Assembly: GCA_030683995.1 (NCBI GenBank)
Contig: JAUXPH010000066.1
Coordinates: 1 to 64,000, forward strand
Length of the DNA: 64,000 bases
Reading direction: 5' to 3'
Source: Lutibacter sp.
GTDB taxonomy: Bacteria; Bacteroidota; Bacteroidia; Flavobacteriales; Flavobacteriaceae
The notes beneath the pieces are model-generated. The model did not search any database. It saw only the letters and a program-made list of their open reading frames with translations, and was not told where the DNA came from. The translations under genes were made by a program, and so were the position numbers. This document shows, in pieces, positions 19,290-26,747 of the stretch (the first letter of the stretch is position 1; each line of letters starts with the position of its first letter).

Positions 19290-19321
19290 CAAATGTACGT
19301 TCAAAATACGTACCATACAAA
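19290..19321 (-). promoter_or_regulatory. Promoter of the toxin-antitoxin operon
   Basis: On the minus strand TTTG (19321-19318) and TACATTTG (19297-19290) are separated by 20 bases, matching the Bacteroidota -33/-7 promoter form. It reads into the antitoxin ATG at 19275. Confidence 0.7.
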
Positions 19322-19345
19322 TATTTGTACGAAAAATATACGTAC
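19294..19345. promoter_or_regulatory. Operator repeats over the toxin-antitoxin promoter
   Basis: Four GTAC-centred sites occur within 52 bases: TGTACG (19294-19299), TACGTAC (19307-19313), TTTGTACG (19324-19331) and TACGTAC (19339-19345). They cover the -7 and -33 elements and extend upstream. Cooperative binding by the ribbon-helix-helix antitoxin is the natural reading. Confidence 0.65.
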
Positions 19346-19420
19346 AAAAACAAATCAATTATGCAAGTAAAAAATTGAATTCAGTTAAAAAATTATCCAA
19401 ATTTTGTTGTGATTTTCTTT

Positions 19421-19837
19421 TCAATTTTCCGTTCCCTTTTGGTGTTTTAACTTCTCAAGCATTTCCCCCATTTTTTCGTGCACTTTATTGATTGCTTTCA
19501 GTGGGCGAACCATCACTTTGAAACTGATAATTTTTCCTTCCTCATTTACCTCAATCATATCAACGCCGTTTACTGTTATGCCATCAATGATGGTGTTGAA
19601 TTCCAAAATAAATTGATTGTTGTTATCGACCACCTGTTTCACGTACTTAAAATCAGCATTTTCGCCACCAAAAACTTCTAATGCCGCCATTAAATACAAT
19701 TTGGTAATTTGTTTTCCTTCTTGTGGCGCCCAAACAATGGGTGAATAAAAAATGACCTCATTTGCCAAAAGTTCATCCAATATTTTGGGATTTCTGGTTT
19801 CCATAAATTGGTGCCAGTTTTTTAAGGATGTGTTCAT
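19421..19837 (-). CDS. SnoaL/NTF2-like protein
   Basis: A 138-residue NTF2-like fold protein. It starts MNTSLKNWHQFMETRNPKIL, a helix with a pocket-lining pattern, then LANEVIFYSPIVWAPQEGK and a run of beta strands ending IISFKVMVRPLKA. Proteins of this kind are steroid-isomerase-like or bind small ligands; no specific reaction can be assigned. ATG at 19837 is preferred over an upstream in-frame TTG at 19876. A TAAATTTG element at 19881-19888 is a plausible promoter. Confidence 0.8.
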   Translation of the reverse strand: MNTSLKNWHQFMETRNPKILDELLANEVIFYSPIVWAPQEGKQITKLYLMAALEVFGGENADFKYVKQVVDNNNQFILEFNTIIDGITVNGVDMIEVNEEGKIISFKVMVRPLKAINKVHEKMGEMLEKLKHQKGTEN

Positions 19838-19880
19838 AGGATTTATTTGATGGATTTTTTGTTTTTGATTGCACAAATTG

Positions 19881-19888
19881 CAAATTTA
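19881..19888 (-). promoter_or_regulatory. -7 promoter element for the NTF2-like gene
   Basis: TAAATTTG on the minus strand, 43 bases before the ATG at 19837. Confidence 0.4.
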
Positions 19889-19909
19889 GTGCTCAACAAC
19901 CTAATTTTT

Positions 19910-20746
19910 TTATTTTAATTTTTTGGTTTCTTTTGCCGACGGTAAAAAATTTTCACCGGTAACAACGCTTTTCCCTGTTTGGGCTTCTAATTTTAAACGG
20001 GCATCTTTGGCAATTTTACCGCCTTTTTTTCCTGCTATTGCATTTTCCTTTAAACCTTTTGCTTCAGCTGTTTCTGCAATTTGGCGGGTAGAAAGTTCAG
20101 CTAGTGCCGTAAAGATTAATTCTGCCTCGCTCATATGGTCTCGCAAATTTTGAGAATTTAATCCTTTTATTTCTTTATGTTTTTTTACCGTTAATTCTGT
20201 CCATTCTTGATGAATAATATTGGTGAGCAATGCAAACTCATCTGCCTTTTGCACGCCACTTTCTTTCCAATAATCGGTCAGTTTGTTGCGTGTTTCTTGC
20301 CCTGTCATACGCTGCTGTATCCATTTCTCGCTTCGCCCCAGCTGTTGCCAATTTTCTCTTGCCCTGTCTATTCCTTGACTTGGGTCGGCGATTTCTTGCA
20401 TACGCTCGTAACCTACTTTTGCCAGCCATTGCTTAAATGGTTCTGCTTTAGGCGATGGAATAGATTGGATAACACGAAGCAATGTTTCGGTATCGGCTAC
20501 ATCTGTTGCTCTCATTTTACCATCTTCAGCTTGCATTTTCAAATGTCCCAATTTTGGGGACAGTTCACTTCCTTCTTTTTGTAACTTGGTTTTTAAGGCA
20601 CTCCAGTATTTTCTTGGGCGCGGGCTATCAGTCAATATTTCAACAACATCAATAATGGAAAAATACCATTTTTCTAGTTTTTCATCCCAATGGGTTCTGA
20701 TTTTTTTTTCGTTAAAGAGCTTGATTTCGTCTTTCATTTTTATCAA
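19910..20746 (-). CDS. Bro-N antirepressor-like protein
   Basis: A 278-residue protein with an N-terminal Bro-N (phage antirepressor) domain of about 110 residues: WDEKLEKWYFSIIDVVEILT, RKYWSALKTKLQKEGSE and TDVADTETLLRVIQ. A central part follows (IADPSQGIDRARENWQQLG), and a basic tail with GKKGGKIAKDARLKLEAQTG, as in DinD-like or prophage antirepressors. The N-terminal domain is clearly homologous to that of the Fic fusion at 49627-50508. It sits beside the toxin-antitoxin pair. A role in DNA binding or damage response is inference. A second possible start is the ATG three codons in. Confidence 0.82.
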   Translation of the reverse strand: MIKMKDEIKLFNEKKIRTHWDEKLEKWYFSIIDVVEILTDSPRPRKYWSALKTKLQKEGSELSPKLGHLKMQAEDGKMRATDVADTETLLRVIQSIPSPKAEPFKQWLAKVGYERMQEIADPSQGIDRARENWQQLGRSEKWIQQRMTGQETRNKLTDYWKESGVQKADEFALLTNIIHQEWTELTVKKHKEIKGLNSQNLRDHMSEAELIFTALAELSTRQIAETAEAKGLKENAIAGKKGGKIAKDARLKLEAQTGKSVVTGENFLPSAKETKKLK

Positions 20747-20868
20747 TATATTGTTTTGCGCATTTCTTAATTTTTTCTGAATAAGGCTAATTGCAAATTT
20801 GAGCTATTGGTTAAAACTACGGAAAATATAAACATATCTTCATGTATATTAATAACAATCATAATAAA

Positions 20869-21561
20869 TTACACTTCAGTATTTTTTGGATCTTCGTTTA
20901 TTTCAAATACTTCCTTTTCTGCTGGTGGTGCAAAATTTCCGTGTTCATCAAATAGTTCGTCAAATTCAGGATTGTGCGAAAAGACAAATTTTTCGGGTTG
21001 TGGGCCAGTTTTCCTTGAAATATAGGCAAAAATAAATCCGACTAAAAAACCAGACAAATGGCCTTCCCAAGAAATTTTTTCTTCCACGGGAAAAATGTAC
21101 CAAACCGTGCTTCCGTATAAAAACACCACGATTAAAGAAACTGCCGCCAAACGATAATATTTTCGGAAAACGCCGCTAAAAAAAATAAAACTCACCAAAA
21201 AATAAACCACGCCGCTGGCACCAATATGATAAGAAGGTCGCGCAAAAGACCAGGTTAAGAGTCCGGTAAAAAAAATTCCCCACAACAATACTTTTGTGGC
21301 GATGCCTTCGTAAAAATAATACAAACTTGCCAACATCACCAATAACGGAATGGAATTGCTGAACAAATGCTCGATACTGCTGTGCAAAAAAGGCGAAAAA
21401 ACAATGCCTCGCAAACCCGTTAATGTTTGCGGATAAATGCCGTAAGTATTATAATTATCCCCAAATTTTATTTCAAGATAATACACCAGCCAAATTAAAA
21501 AAACAGCAATTACAGGAATGCTGATAAAATTATGAGAGAATATGGATTTATTTTTTGCCAT
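20869..21561 (-). CDS. Rhomboid-family intramembrane serine protease
   Basis: A 230-residue integral membrane protein with about six hydrophobic helices. The catalytic pair is present: Ser116 in HIGASGVVYF (GxSG) and His168 in WEGHLSGFLVGF. The L1-loop stretch HSSIEHLFSNSIPLL, with its conserved His and Asn, fits a functional rhomboid. An acidic cytoplasmic tail of about 50 residues follows. The substrate is unknown. It stands alone. Confidence 0.92.
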   Translation of the reverse strand: MAKNKSIFSHNFISIPVIAVFLIWLVYYLEIKFGDNYNTYGIYPQTLTGLRGIVFSPFLHSSIEHLFSNSIPLLVMLASLYYFYEGIATKVLLWGIFFTGLLTWSFARPSYHIGASGVVYFLVSFIFFSGVFRKYYRLAAVSLIVVFLYGSTVWYIFPVEEKISWEGHLSGFLVGFIFAYISRKTGPQPEKFVFSHNPEFDELFDEHGNFAPPAEKEVFEINEDPKNTEV

Positions 21562-21799
21562 TTAAAATTTAAATTAGGAATGGATGAATTTATTAAAATT
21601 TTGCCACTAAATGATGCGCTTTAAACAAATTATTTTTGCATTAGGGATAGCAGCCCTTCGACTGCGCCTGCCAGCCGGACAGGCAAGCTCAGGGTAAACG
21701 TATTTTTTCTTTTTTTTCATAAAAAAGATTTAACGAATAGCCCGACACAAATGTAATGCAGTGTAATGCCCAATAAATTTTTATGCTTATTTTTACGCT
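21562..21799. other. Spacer between divergent rhomboid and rarA genes
   Basis: It contains the GC-rich repeat at 21651-21695 in otherwise AT-rich sequence. Both neighbouring genes point away from it, so it must hold both promoters. I found no clear TAnnTTTG match. Confidence 0.4.
21651..21695. repeat. GC-rich interspersed repeat with internal hairpin
   Basis: It opens with CAGCCCTTCGACTGCG and closes with AGCTCAGGGT, with a GCCTG (21666-21670) / CAGGC (21680-21684) hairpin between. The outer parts CCCTT and AGGGT also nearly pair. Base composition is sharply unlike the flanks. This kind of dispersed palindromic sequence is common in Bacteroidota spacers. No transposase gene adjoins it. Confidence 0.6.
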
Positions 21800-23074
21800 A
21801 TGAACGAACCTTTAGCCGAACGCATACGTCCGAAAACTTTGGATGATTACATTAGCCAACAGCATTTGGTGGGGAAAAACGGTGCGTTAACTGAACATAT
21901 AAAACGCGGAATTATTCCGTCTTTAATTTTTTGGGGACCGCCGGGAATTGGAAAAACCACGCTTGCCAATATCATTGCAAAAGAATCGAAACGGCCTTTT
22001 TATACGTTGAGCGCCATTAGTTCGGGTGTTAAAGATGTGCGGGATATTATTGACAAAGCCAAGCAGGGCGGCGGTTTGTTTACCGACAAAAGCCCTATTT
22101 TATTTATTGATGAGATTCACCGTTTTAGCAAATCGCAGCAAGATTCGCTGTTGGGCGCGGTTGAAAAAGGCTGGGTAACGTTGATTGGCGCAACTACCGA
22201 AAACCCGAGTTTTGAGGTGATTCCCGCATTGTTGTCGCGTTGCCAGGTGTATGTGTTGAATTCTTTCAGCAAAAAAGATTTGGAAGATTTGTTGCAACGC
22301 GCTTTAAAAGAAGACGCTTTTATTTCCAAAAAAAATATAATTGTTGAAGAAACCGAAGCTTTATTGCGGGTTTCGGGAGGCGATGCGCGAAAATTATTGA
22401 ATATTTTTGAGTTGGTGGTAAACACCGAAAAAGAGCCCATCAGAATCACCAATGAACTGGTGCTTTCCAAAATTCAAAAAAATACGGTGTTGTACGACAA
22501 AGCTGGCGAACAGCATTATGATATTGTTTCGGCTTTTATAAAATCTATCCGCGGAAGTGATCCAAATGCGGCTGTTTACTGGCTTGCTCGTATGATTGAA
22601 GGCGGCGAGAACGCAAAATTTATTGCCAGAAGAATGCTGATTTTGGCTTCGGAAGATATTGGAAATGCGAATCCGACTGCGTTGATTTTGGCAAATAACA
22701 CGTTTCAGGCAGTGAATATTATCGGTTTTCCGGAATCGCGGATTATTTTGAGTCAGTGCGCGGTTTATTTGGCAAGTTCGGCAAAAAGCAATGCGTCTTA
22801 TGAAGCCATTGGCAAAGCGCAAAGTTTGGTGAAAGAAACGGGCGATTTATCGGTTCCGCTACATTTAAGAAATGCGCCAACCAAGCTGATGAAAGAACTG
22901 GATTATGGCAAAAACTACAAATATGCCCATAGTTTTGAGAACAATTTTACCGAACAGGAATTTTTACCCAATGAAATAAAAAACACCACCATTTACGAAC
23001 CCGGCAACAATGCACGCGAAAATACGATTCGGGAATTTTTGAAGAAATTGTGGAAGGGTAAATATGGTTATTAA
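21800..23074 (+). CDS. rarA: Replication-associated recombination protein A (RarA/MgsA)
   Basis: A 424-residue AAA+ ATPase acting at stalled replication forks. It starts with [18 protein letters not shown], the RarA N-terminus. Walker A is GPPGIGKTT (46-54), Walker B is IDEIHRFS (about 103-110), and sensor 1 is [12 protein letters not shown]. The C-terminal tetramerisation part contains [14 protein letters not shown] and the ending [16 protein letters not shown], which are typical. Length is normal. Confidence 0.96.
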   Translation: MNEPLAERIRPKTLDDYISQQHLVGKNGALTEHIKRGIIPSLIFWGPPGIGKTTLANIIAKESKRPFYTLSAISSGVKDVRDIIDKAKQGGGLFTDKSPILFIDEIHRFSKSQQDSLLGAVEKGWVTLIGATTENPSFEVIPALLSRCQVYVLNSFSKKDLEDLLQRALKEDAFISKKNIIVEETEALLRVSGGDARKLLNIFELVVNTEKEPIRITNELVLSKIQKNTVLYDKAGEQHYDIVSAFIKSIRGSDPNAAVYWLARMIEGGENAKFIARRMLILASEDIGNANPTALILANNTFQAVNIIGFPESRIILSQCAVYLASSAKSNASYEAIGKAQSLVKETGDLSVPLHLRNAPTKLMKELDYGKNYKYAHSFENNFTEQEFLPNEIKNTTIYEPGNNARENTIREFLKKLWKGKYGY

Positions 23075-23089
23075 TGTTGGAAATTTGTC

Positions 23090-23121
23090 TTGCGGTCTTG
23101 CAGTCATGAGGTCTTGCAGTC
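23090..23121. repeat. Short direct repeat after rarA
   Basis: GGTCTTGCAGTC occurs twice, separated by a few bases, in the 63-base convergent spacer between rarA and the TonB-like lipoprotein gene. Role unknown. Confidence 0.4.
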
Positions 23122-23137
23122 CTTTTGCCAATTGGCC

Positions 23138-23614
23138 TTAATTCTTTAAAACAATTGGCAAGGTAAATTCCGTAGTTACCGGCATCGCTCTTTTTATTGC
23201 TGGCTGCAAGGTTGGCAAATTTTGAAGGCTTACTTTAACAATACTGTCAAATTGAGGAATTAACTCACTTATTTTAAGCGATTTTTGAATATTCGACAAC
23301 GTTGTTTTTCCAAATGAATCTATTTTTAATTTAACCAAAATAGTGTCGTTAATGCTATCTGTAACACTAAATTCAAATTCCTTTAAAGAAGCATAAATGT
23401 GTTGGGACATTTCCATTTGGAAGCAAATCTGCTGCTTTTCTTTGGAAGGAATATCGGCACAATTTGGGAACAACGGATAAGAATCTACCGTATTAAAATC
23501 AACGATTGTGTCTATTTTTTGTACGGGTTCACGCTTTGTGTGCTGCTCAATATAAGAACAGGATAACACTAAAATTGAACAAATTATAAGGGTAAAAAAT
23601 TGTTTTAACATCAC
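23138..23614 (-). CDS. Lipoprotein with TonB C-terminal-like domain
   Basis: A 158-residue predicted lipoprotein (signal LIICSILVLSC, Cys near residue 19). The mature part begins with a PLFPNCAD box, comparable to the VPVFPGCEG boxes of the adjacent M56 protein, and then follows the TonB energy-transducer C-terminal pattern (ILVKLKIDSFGKTTLSNIQ, LQNLPTLQPAIKRAMPV). It lacks a membrane-spanning TonB helix, so it is not a complete energy transducer. It lies 102 bases beyond the M56 gene, separated by a terminator. Confidence 0.72.
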   Translation of the reverse strand: MMLKQFFTLIICSILVLSCSYIEQHTKREPVQKIDTIVDFNTVDSYPLFPNCADIPSKEKQQICFQMEMSQHIYASLKEFEFSVTDSINDTILVKLKIDSFGKTTLSNIQKSLKISELIPQFDSIVKVSLQNLPTLQPAIKRAMPVTTEFTLPIVLKN

Positions 23615-23670
23615 TGTTTATTTCAAAAAGTGAAAATACAACATTTTAGGTTAGACTGCAATTACAAATA

Positions 23671-23709
23671 AAAAAACCGAGATAAAATAAAGTTTAATCT
23701 CGGTTTTTT
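23671..23709 (-). terminator. Terminator of the blaI-M56 operon
   Basis: Perfect 13-base arms, AAAAAACCGAGAT (23671-23683) and ATCTCGGTTTTTT (23697-23709). On the minus strand it closes seven bases after the M56 stop codon. Confidence 0.85.
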
Positions 23710-23716
23710 CAATAAT

Positions 23717-25492
23717 TTATTCAACGTTAAATGCAATGGGCAAAGCATATTTTACACCAACTGCATCTCCTTTGTGTTTTCCTGGTGTCATTTGTGGCAA
23801 ACTTGCGATAACTCTTATAGCTTCTTCCTCTAACTTCTTGTGAGGCGCTCTTGCTTGAATATTTGCCATATTTCCATCTTTATCAATTTTAAACATCACA
23901 AAAACCTTCTTTAATCCCGGTAGCAATCCAAGCCCTTCAGTCAATTTCGCATTAAAATTAGCACTTACATGATTTGTAATTTTTTCTTGTAAACATGCTT
24001 TTAATTCTGATTCAGTTCCTTCACAACCTGGAAACACGGGAACATTTTCAATGATTGCAAATGGAACATCTTCACCCTTCACATATTCCCATTCAACCTT
24101 GTTATCGCCGGTTTCAACTGCATAACGTTTTACAATCTCGGAGTCAACTTTGTTCGTTCCAACTTTAAAGGCAATTGGTAAAGAATATTTTACATTAACG
24201 GTTTTTCCTTTGTGTTTTCCGGGAATCATCTTAGGTAAACTTGAGATCACCCGAACTGCTTCTTCTTGCAATTTTATGTGTGCTGCCCTAGCCTGAACAT
24301 CAGTAATATATCCATCCTTATCTATTTTAAACATAACATAGATGCGCTTTACTTCGGCTTTTAAACCCAGTCCATCAGCAATACTCGGATTAAAATTATC
24401 ATTTACGTGATTTGCTATTTTATCTTTTAAACATGCTTTTAATTCATCTTGAGTTCCTTCACAACCCGGAAAAACAGGCACATTTTCAATTATTGCAAAT
24501 GGAACATCTTCACTTTGAATGATTGTATCTGTAGATTTTAATATTGCTTCATTTTCTTTTTTCAAAAGTTCTTGAGGTAAAACATCTTCATTCAAAATTT
24601 CATGTATAATTGAAGGAAATTGCTCTAGCGTTTCTTTGGCGCTCTCTTTAAATGAACTAAAAACTAGCATTGCTAACAATAAAGGCGCTATTAATAAATA
24701 TTTTAACTTTTTCATTTTTTGAGATTTTTCTTTTGTGATCATAACGATTCTTTTTTTGATTAATGAATGTTTAAAAAATTGATTGATAAATGAAATGTTT
24801 TCCACATTAAAAGTTTCAGCCAATAATATATTGAAATAAATGTTTTTGTCGGTTTCTTTAACAACTTCAGCATCAGAAATATATTCGTGCAACAAGGTAA
24901 TACGCTTTTGATATACATAAACCAAAGGATTAAACCACATTACAATTTTTAGCAATTCAAAATATAGCAAATCTAGGGTGTGTCGGTGTTTACAATGAAT
25001 CAACTCGTGCTGAATAATTTGCAAATCCTTATGTTCAAACAAATGCTTGTTGATGAAAATATAGTTGAAAAAAGAAAAAGCGGATTGTTTTTTTGTTAAA
25101 AGCACTAAAGTGTATTTGTCCTTTTTTATGCTTTTACTGGTGAAGATTAAATTTAATATTTTAGTGAGTCGAACCAAAAATAAAATGGTAAAAAATCCCA
25201 TTCCCACATAAAAAATAAAGGTTGAAACTCCAAGCAAGGTTAAAAATGGAGTGCTGTTTTCAATATAAACTTGCGGATTTAATACCACTTCCGGTAAATA
25301 CTCGATATATTCTTGCGGAACCGTTTTCTGAAGACTTTTAAGGCTCAATAAAGGAATAATAAAAGACAAAATTGGCGTCGCCAGCAAATAAATTCTATTC
25401 CATTTAAAAAAGGTTTCCTTTTGCAAAAACAAATCGTAAACCGCCAAGAACAAGGTTTGAAATAGAAGCAGTTGAATTAGGTAATTGATCAT
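23717..25492 (-). CDS. M56 (BlaR1-type) sensor peptidase with two TonB-like domains
   Basis: A 591-residue membrane protein. Four hydrophobic segments are visible (about 1-20, 33-50, 85-108, 262-282). The BlaR1/MecR1 zinc-protease domain carries HELIH at residues 162-166 and a downstream LHEYISDAEVV. After the last membrane helix come two tandem copies of a TonB C-terminal-like module, each opening with EDVPFAIIENVPVFPGCEGT (about 330-430 and 480-591). This is where BlaR1 has its penicillin sensor. It overlaps blaI by four bases. It should cleave or inactivate the repressor on an envelope signal; the signal is unknown. Confidence 0.88.
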   Translation of the reverse strand: MINYLIQLLLFQTLFLAVYDLFLQKETFFKWNRIYLLATPILSFIIPLLSLKSLQKTVPQEYIEYLPEVVLNPQVYIENSTPFLTLLGVSTFIFYVGMGFFTILFLVRLTKILNLIFTSKSIKKDKYTLVLLTKKQSAFSFFNYIFINKHLFEHKDLQIIQHELIHCKHRHTLDLLYFELLKIVMWFNPLVYVYQKRITLLHEYISDAEVVKETDKNIYFNILLAETFNVENISFINQFFKHSLIKKRIVMITKEKSQKMKKLKYLLIAPLLLAMLVFSSFKESAKETLEQFPSIIHEILNEDVLPQELLKKENEAILKSTDTIIQSEDVPFAIIENVPVFPGCEGTQDELKACLKDKIANHVNDNFNPSIADGLGLKAEVKRIYVMFKIDKDGYITDVQARAAHIKLQEEAVRVISSLPKMIPGKHKGKTVNVKYSLPIAFKVGTNKVDSEIVKRYAVETGDNKVEWEYVKGEDVPFAIIENVPVFPGCEGTESELKACLQEKITNHVSANFNAKLTEGLGLLPGLKKVFVMFKIDKDGNMANIQARAPHKKLEEEAIRVIASLPQMTPGKHKGDAVGVKYALPIAFNVE

Positions 25493-25860
25493 CGCTCTGT
25501 TTTTTTGTCGTTAATAATTTTCAATATGGTATCCAATTCTTTAAAGTCCACCTCATTTTTATTCACAAAAAATGAAACCATACTTTTAAATGACCCGTCA
25601 AAATAACCATCTACAATTTTTTGCAGGCTTTGGTTGGTATAAACTGCTTTTGAAACCAGCGGAAAATAAATATAACCTCTTCCCTTTGCTTTATGCGCCA
25701 CAAAATCCTTGGTTTCCAATATCCTGATAATGGTAGAAACCGTATTATATGCAGGTTTAGGTTCGGGCAATTGATCTATGATCTCTTGCACAGATGCTTC
25801 TTCCAACTCCCATAAAATTTGCATAAATTGCTCTTCTGCTTTTGTCAATTGTTTATCCAT
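25489..25860 (-). CDS. BlaI/MecI/CopY-family transcriptional repressor
   Basis: A 123-residue winged-helix repressor. MDKQLTKAEEQFMQILWELE is followed by the recognition region PKPAYNTVSTIIRILETKDF and the wing AKGRGYIYFP. The C-terminal dimerisation helix ends IIDKKTE-like (KIINDKKTER). Its stop overlaps the start of the M56 sensor gene (ATGA), the usual BlaI-BlaR1 pairing. Palindromic operators with a promoter between them lie directly upstream. Confidence 0.94.
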   Translation of the reverse strand: MDKQLTKAEEQFMQILWELEEASVQEIIDQLPEPKPAYNTVSTIIRILETKDFVAHKAKGRGYIYFPLVSKAVYTNQSLQKIVDGYFDGSFKSMVSFFVNKNEVDFKELDTILKIINDKKTER

Positions 25861-25865
25861 TTTTT

Positions 25866-25930
25866 AACTAAGTATTTAGTTCAACAAAACAAATATAACT
25901 AAAAAATTAGTTTAAACTAATTTTTTAGTT
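25866..25930 (-). promoter_or_regulatory. BlaI operators flanking a TATATTTG promoter
   Basis: A near-palindrome AACTAAGTATTTAGTT (25866-25881) lies just before the repressor ATG. A perfect 34-base palindrome covers 25897-25930: its left half-site starts AACTAA, its right half ends TTAGTT, and the centre is TTTAAA. Between them, on the minus strand, TATATTTG (25897-25890) forms the -7 element. Autorepression by the adjacent BlaI-type protein is expected. Confidence 0.78.
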
Positions 25931-25994
25931 GAGAAATATAAAAACTTTAAAATGATCCTTTTCAAATTATCTCAGGAAACCATAAATTAGCAAA

Positions 25995-26505
25995 ATGGAT
26001 ATTTTTCTGCTGATCATCGGATTTTTAATAGTGCTAACTGGCATTCTTGGCTCTGTTTTACCCGTTTTGCCTGGACCGTTTGCCAGTTGGGTTGGACTGC
26101 TCTTGCTCTATTTGACAAAAGCAATTCCGATTGACTGGACAGTTTTAGGAATTACTTTGGGCGTTGCCATATTGGTTTCCATCATAGATTATGTGCTGCC
26201 AATACTTGGCACAAAAAAATTTGGAGGCAGCAATTATGGCGTAAAGGGTTCTATGGTCGGACTTGTTTTCGGGATTTTTTTTCGGTCCGCTGGGAATTAT
26301 TATTGGTCCGTTACTGGGTGCTTTTTTTGGCGAACTCATAAAAGATCATAAAGATGCTAAAAAAGCATTAAAAGCAGCTGTTGGTTCGTTTATCGGATTT
26401 TTATCTTCAACCTTATTAAAATTGGCCGTTTGTTTGGTATTTGCCGGAATGTATCTCGCGACTTTTTGGGAATATAAAGATGCATTTTTTGGCATTTCTG
26501 AATAA
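25995..26505 (+). pseudogene. DUF456 membrane protein interrupted by a frameshift
   Basis: The reading frame from 25995 encodes a DUF456 protein start (LLIIGFLIVLTGILGSVLPV, then LPGPFASWVGLLLLYL) up to about residue 93. The rest of the family sequence (GPLGIIIGPLLGAFFGELI and onward to FWEYKDAFFG) continues in the next frame to 26505. The break is at a run of eight T residues, 26275-26282; seven T would restore one frame of about 170 residues with the expected glycine-rich membrane helices. It is either a recent mutation, phase variation by slippage, or a sequence error. Confidence 0.8.
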
Positions 26506-26528
26506 AAATAGTGCCATAAAATAAAAAA

Positions 26529-26551
26529 AGCGTCCCGGATTTCGGGAAGCT
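26529..26551 (+). terminator. Hairpin after the DUF456 gene
   Basis: Arms GCGTCCCG and CGGGAAGC, with one mismatch, followed by a short T-run. A second perfect 8-bp hairpin (TTGGCGTT/AACGCCAA) lies at 26572-26589. Confidence 0.5.
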
Positions 26552-26702
26552 TTCCATTGGTTTAAAAAACCTTGGCGTTAAAACGCCAAAAACAACACAA
26601 CTAAATCGCCAACACAGCGATACGCAAATATATTAATTTTTCTTTGATTTCAAATTGCAAACACTTTTTCTTTCTAAATTACTTATTTTATTGAATTGAT
26701 TG

Positions 26703-26710
26703 TATCTTTG
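26703..26710 (+). promoter_or_regulatory. -7 promoter element for lysS
   Basis: TATCTTTG matches TAnnTTTG and lies 37 bases before the ATG at 26748. An in-frame TTG at 26700 sits inside the promoter and is not a usable start. Confidence 0.6.
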
Positions 26711-26747
26711 CTCTCCATTAACAAAAAGTAATATTAAAATACGCATC

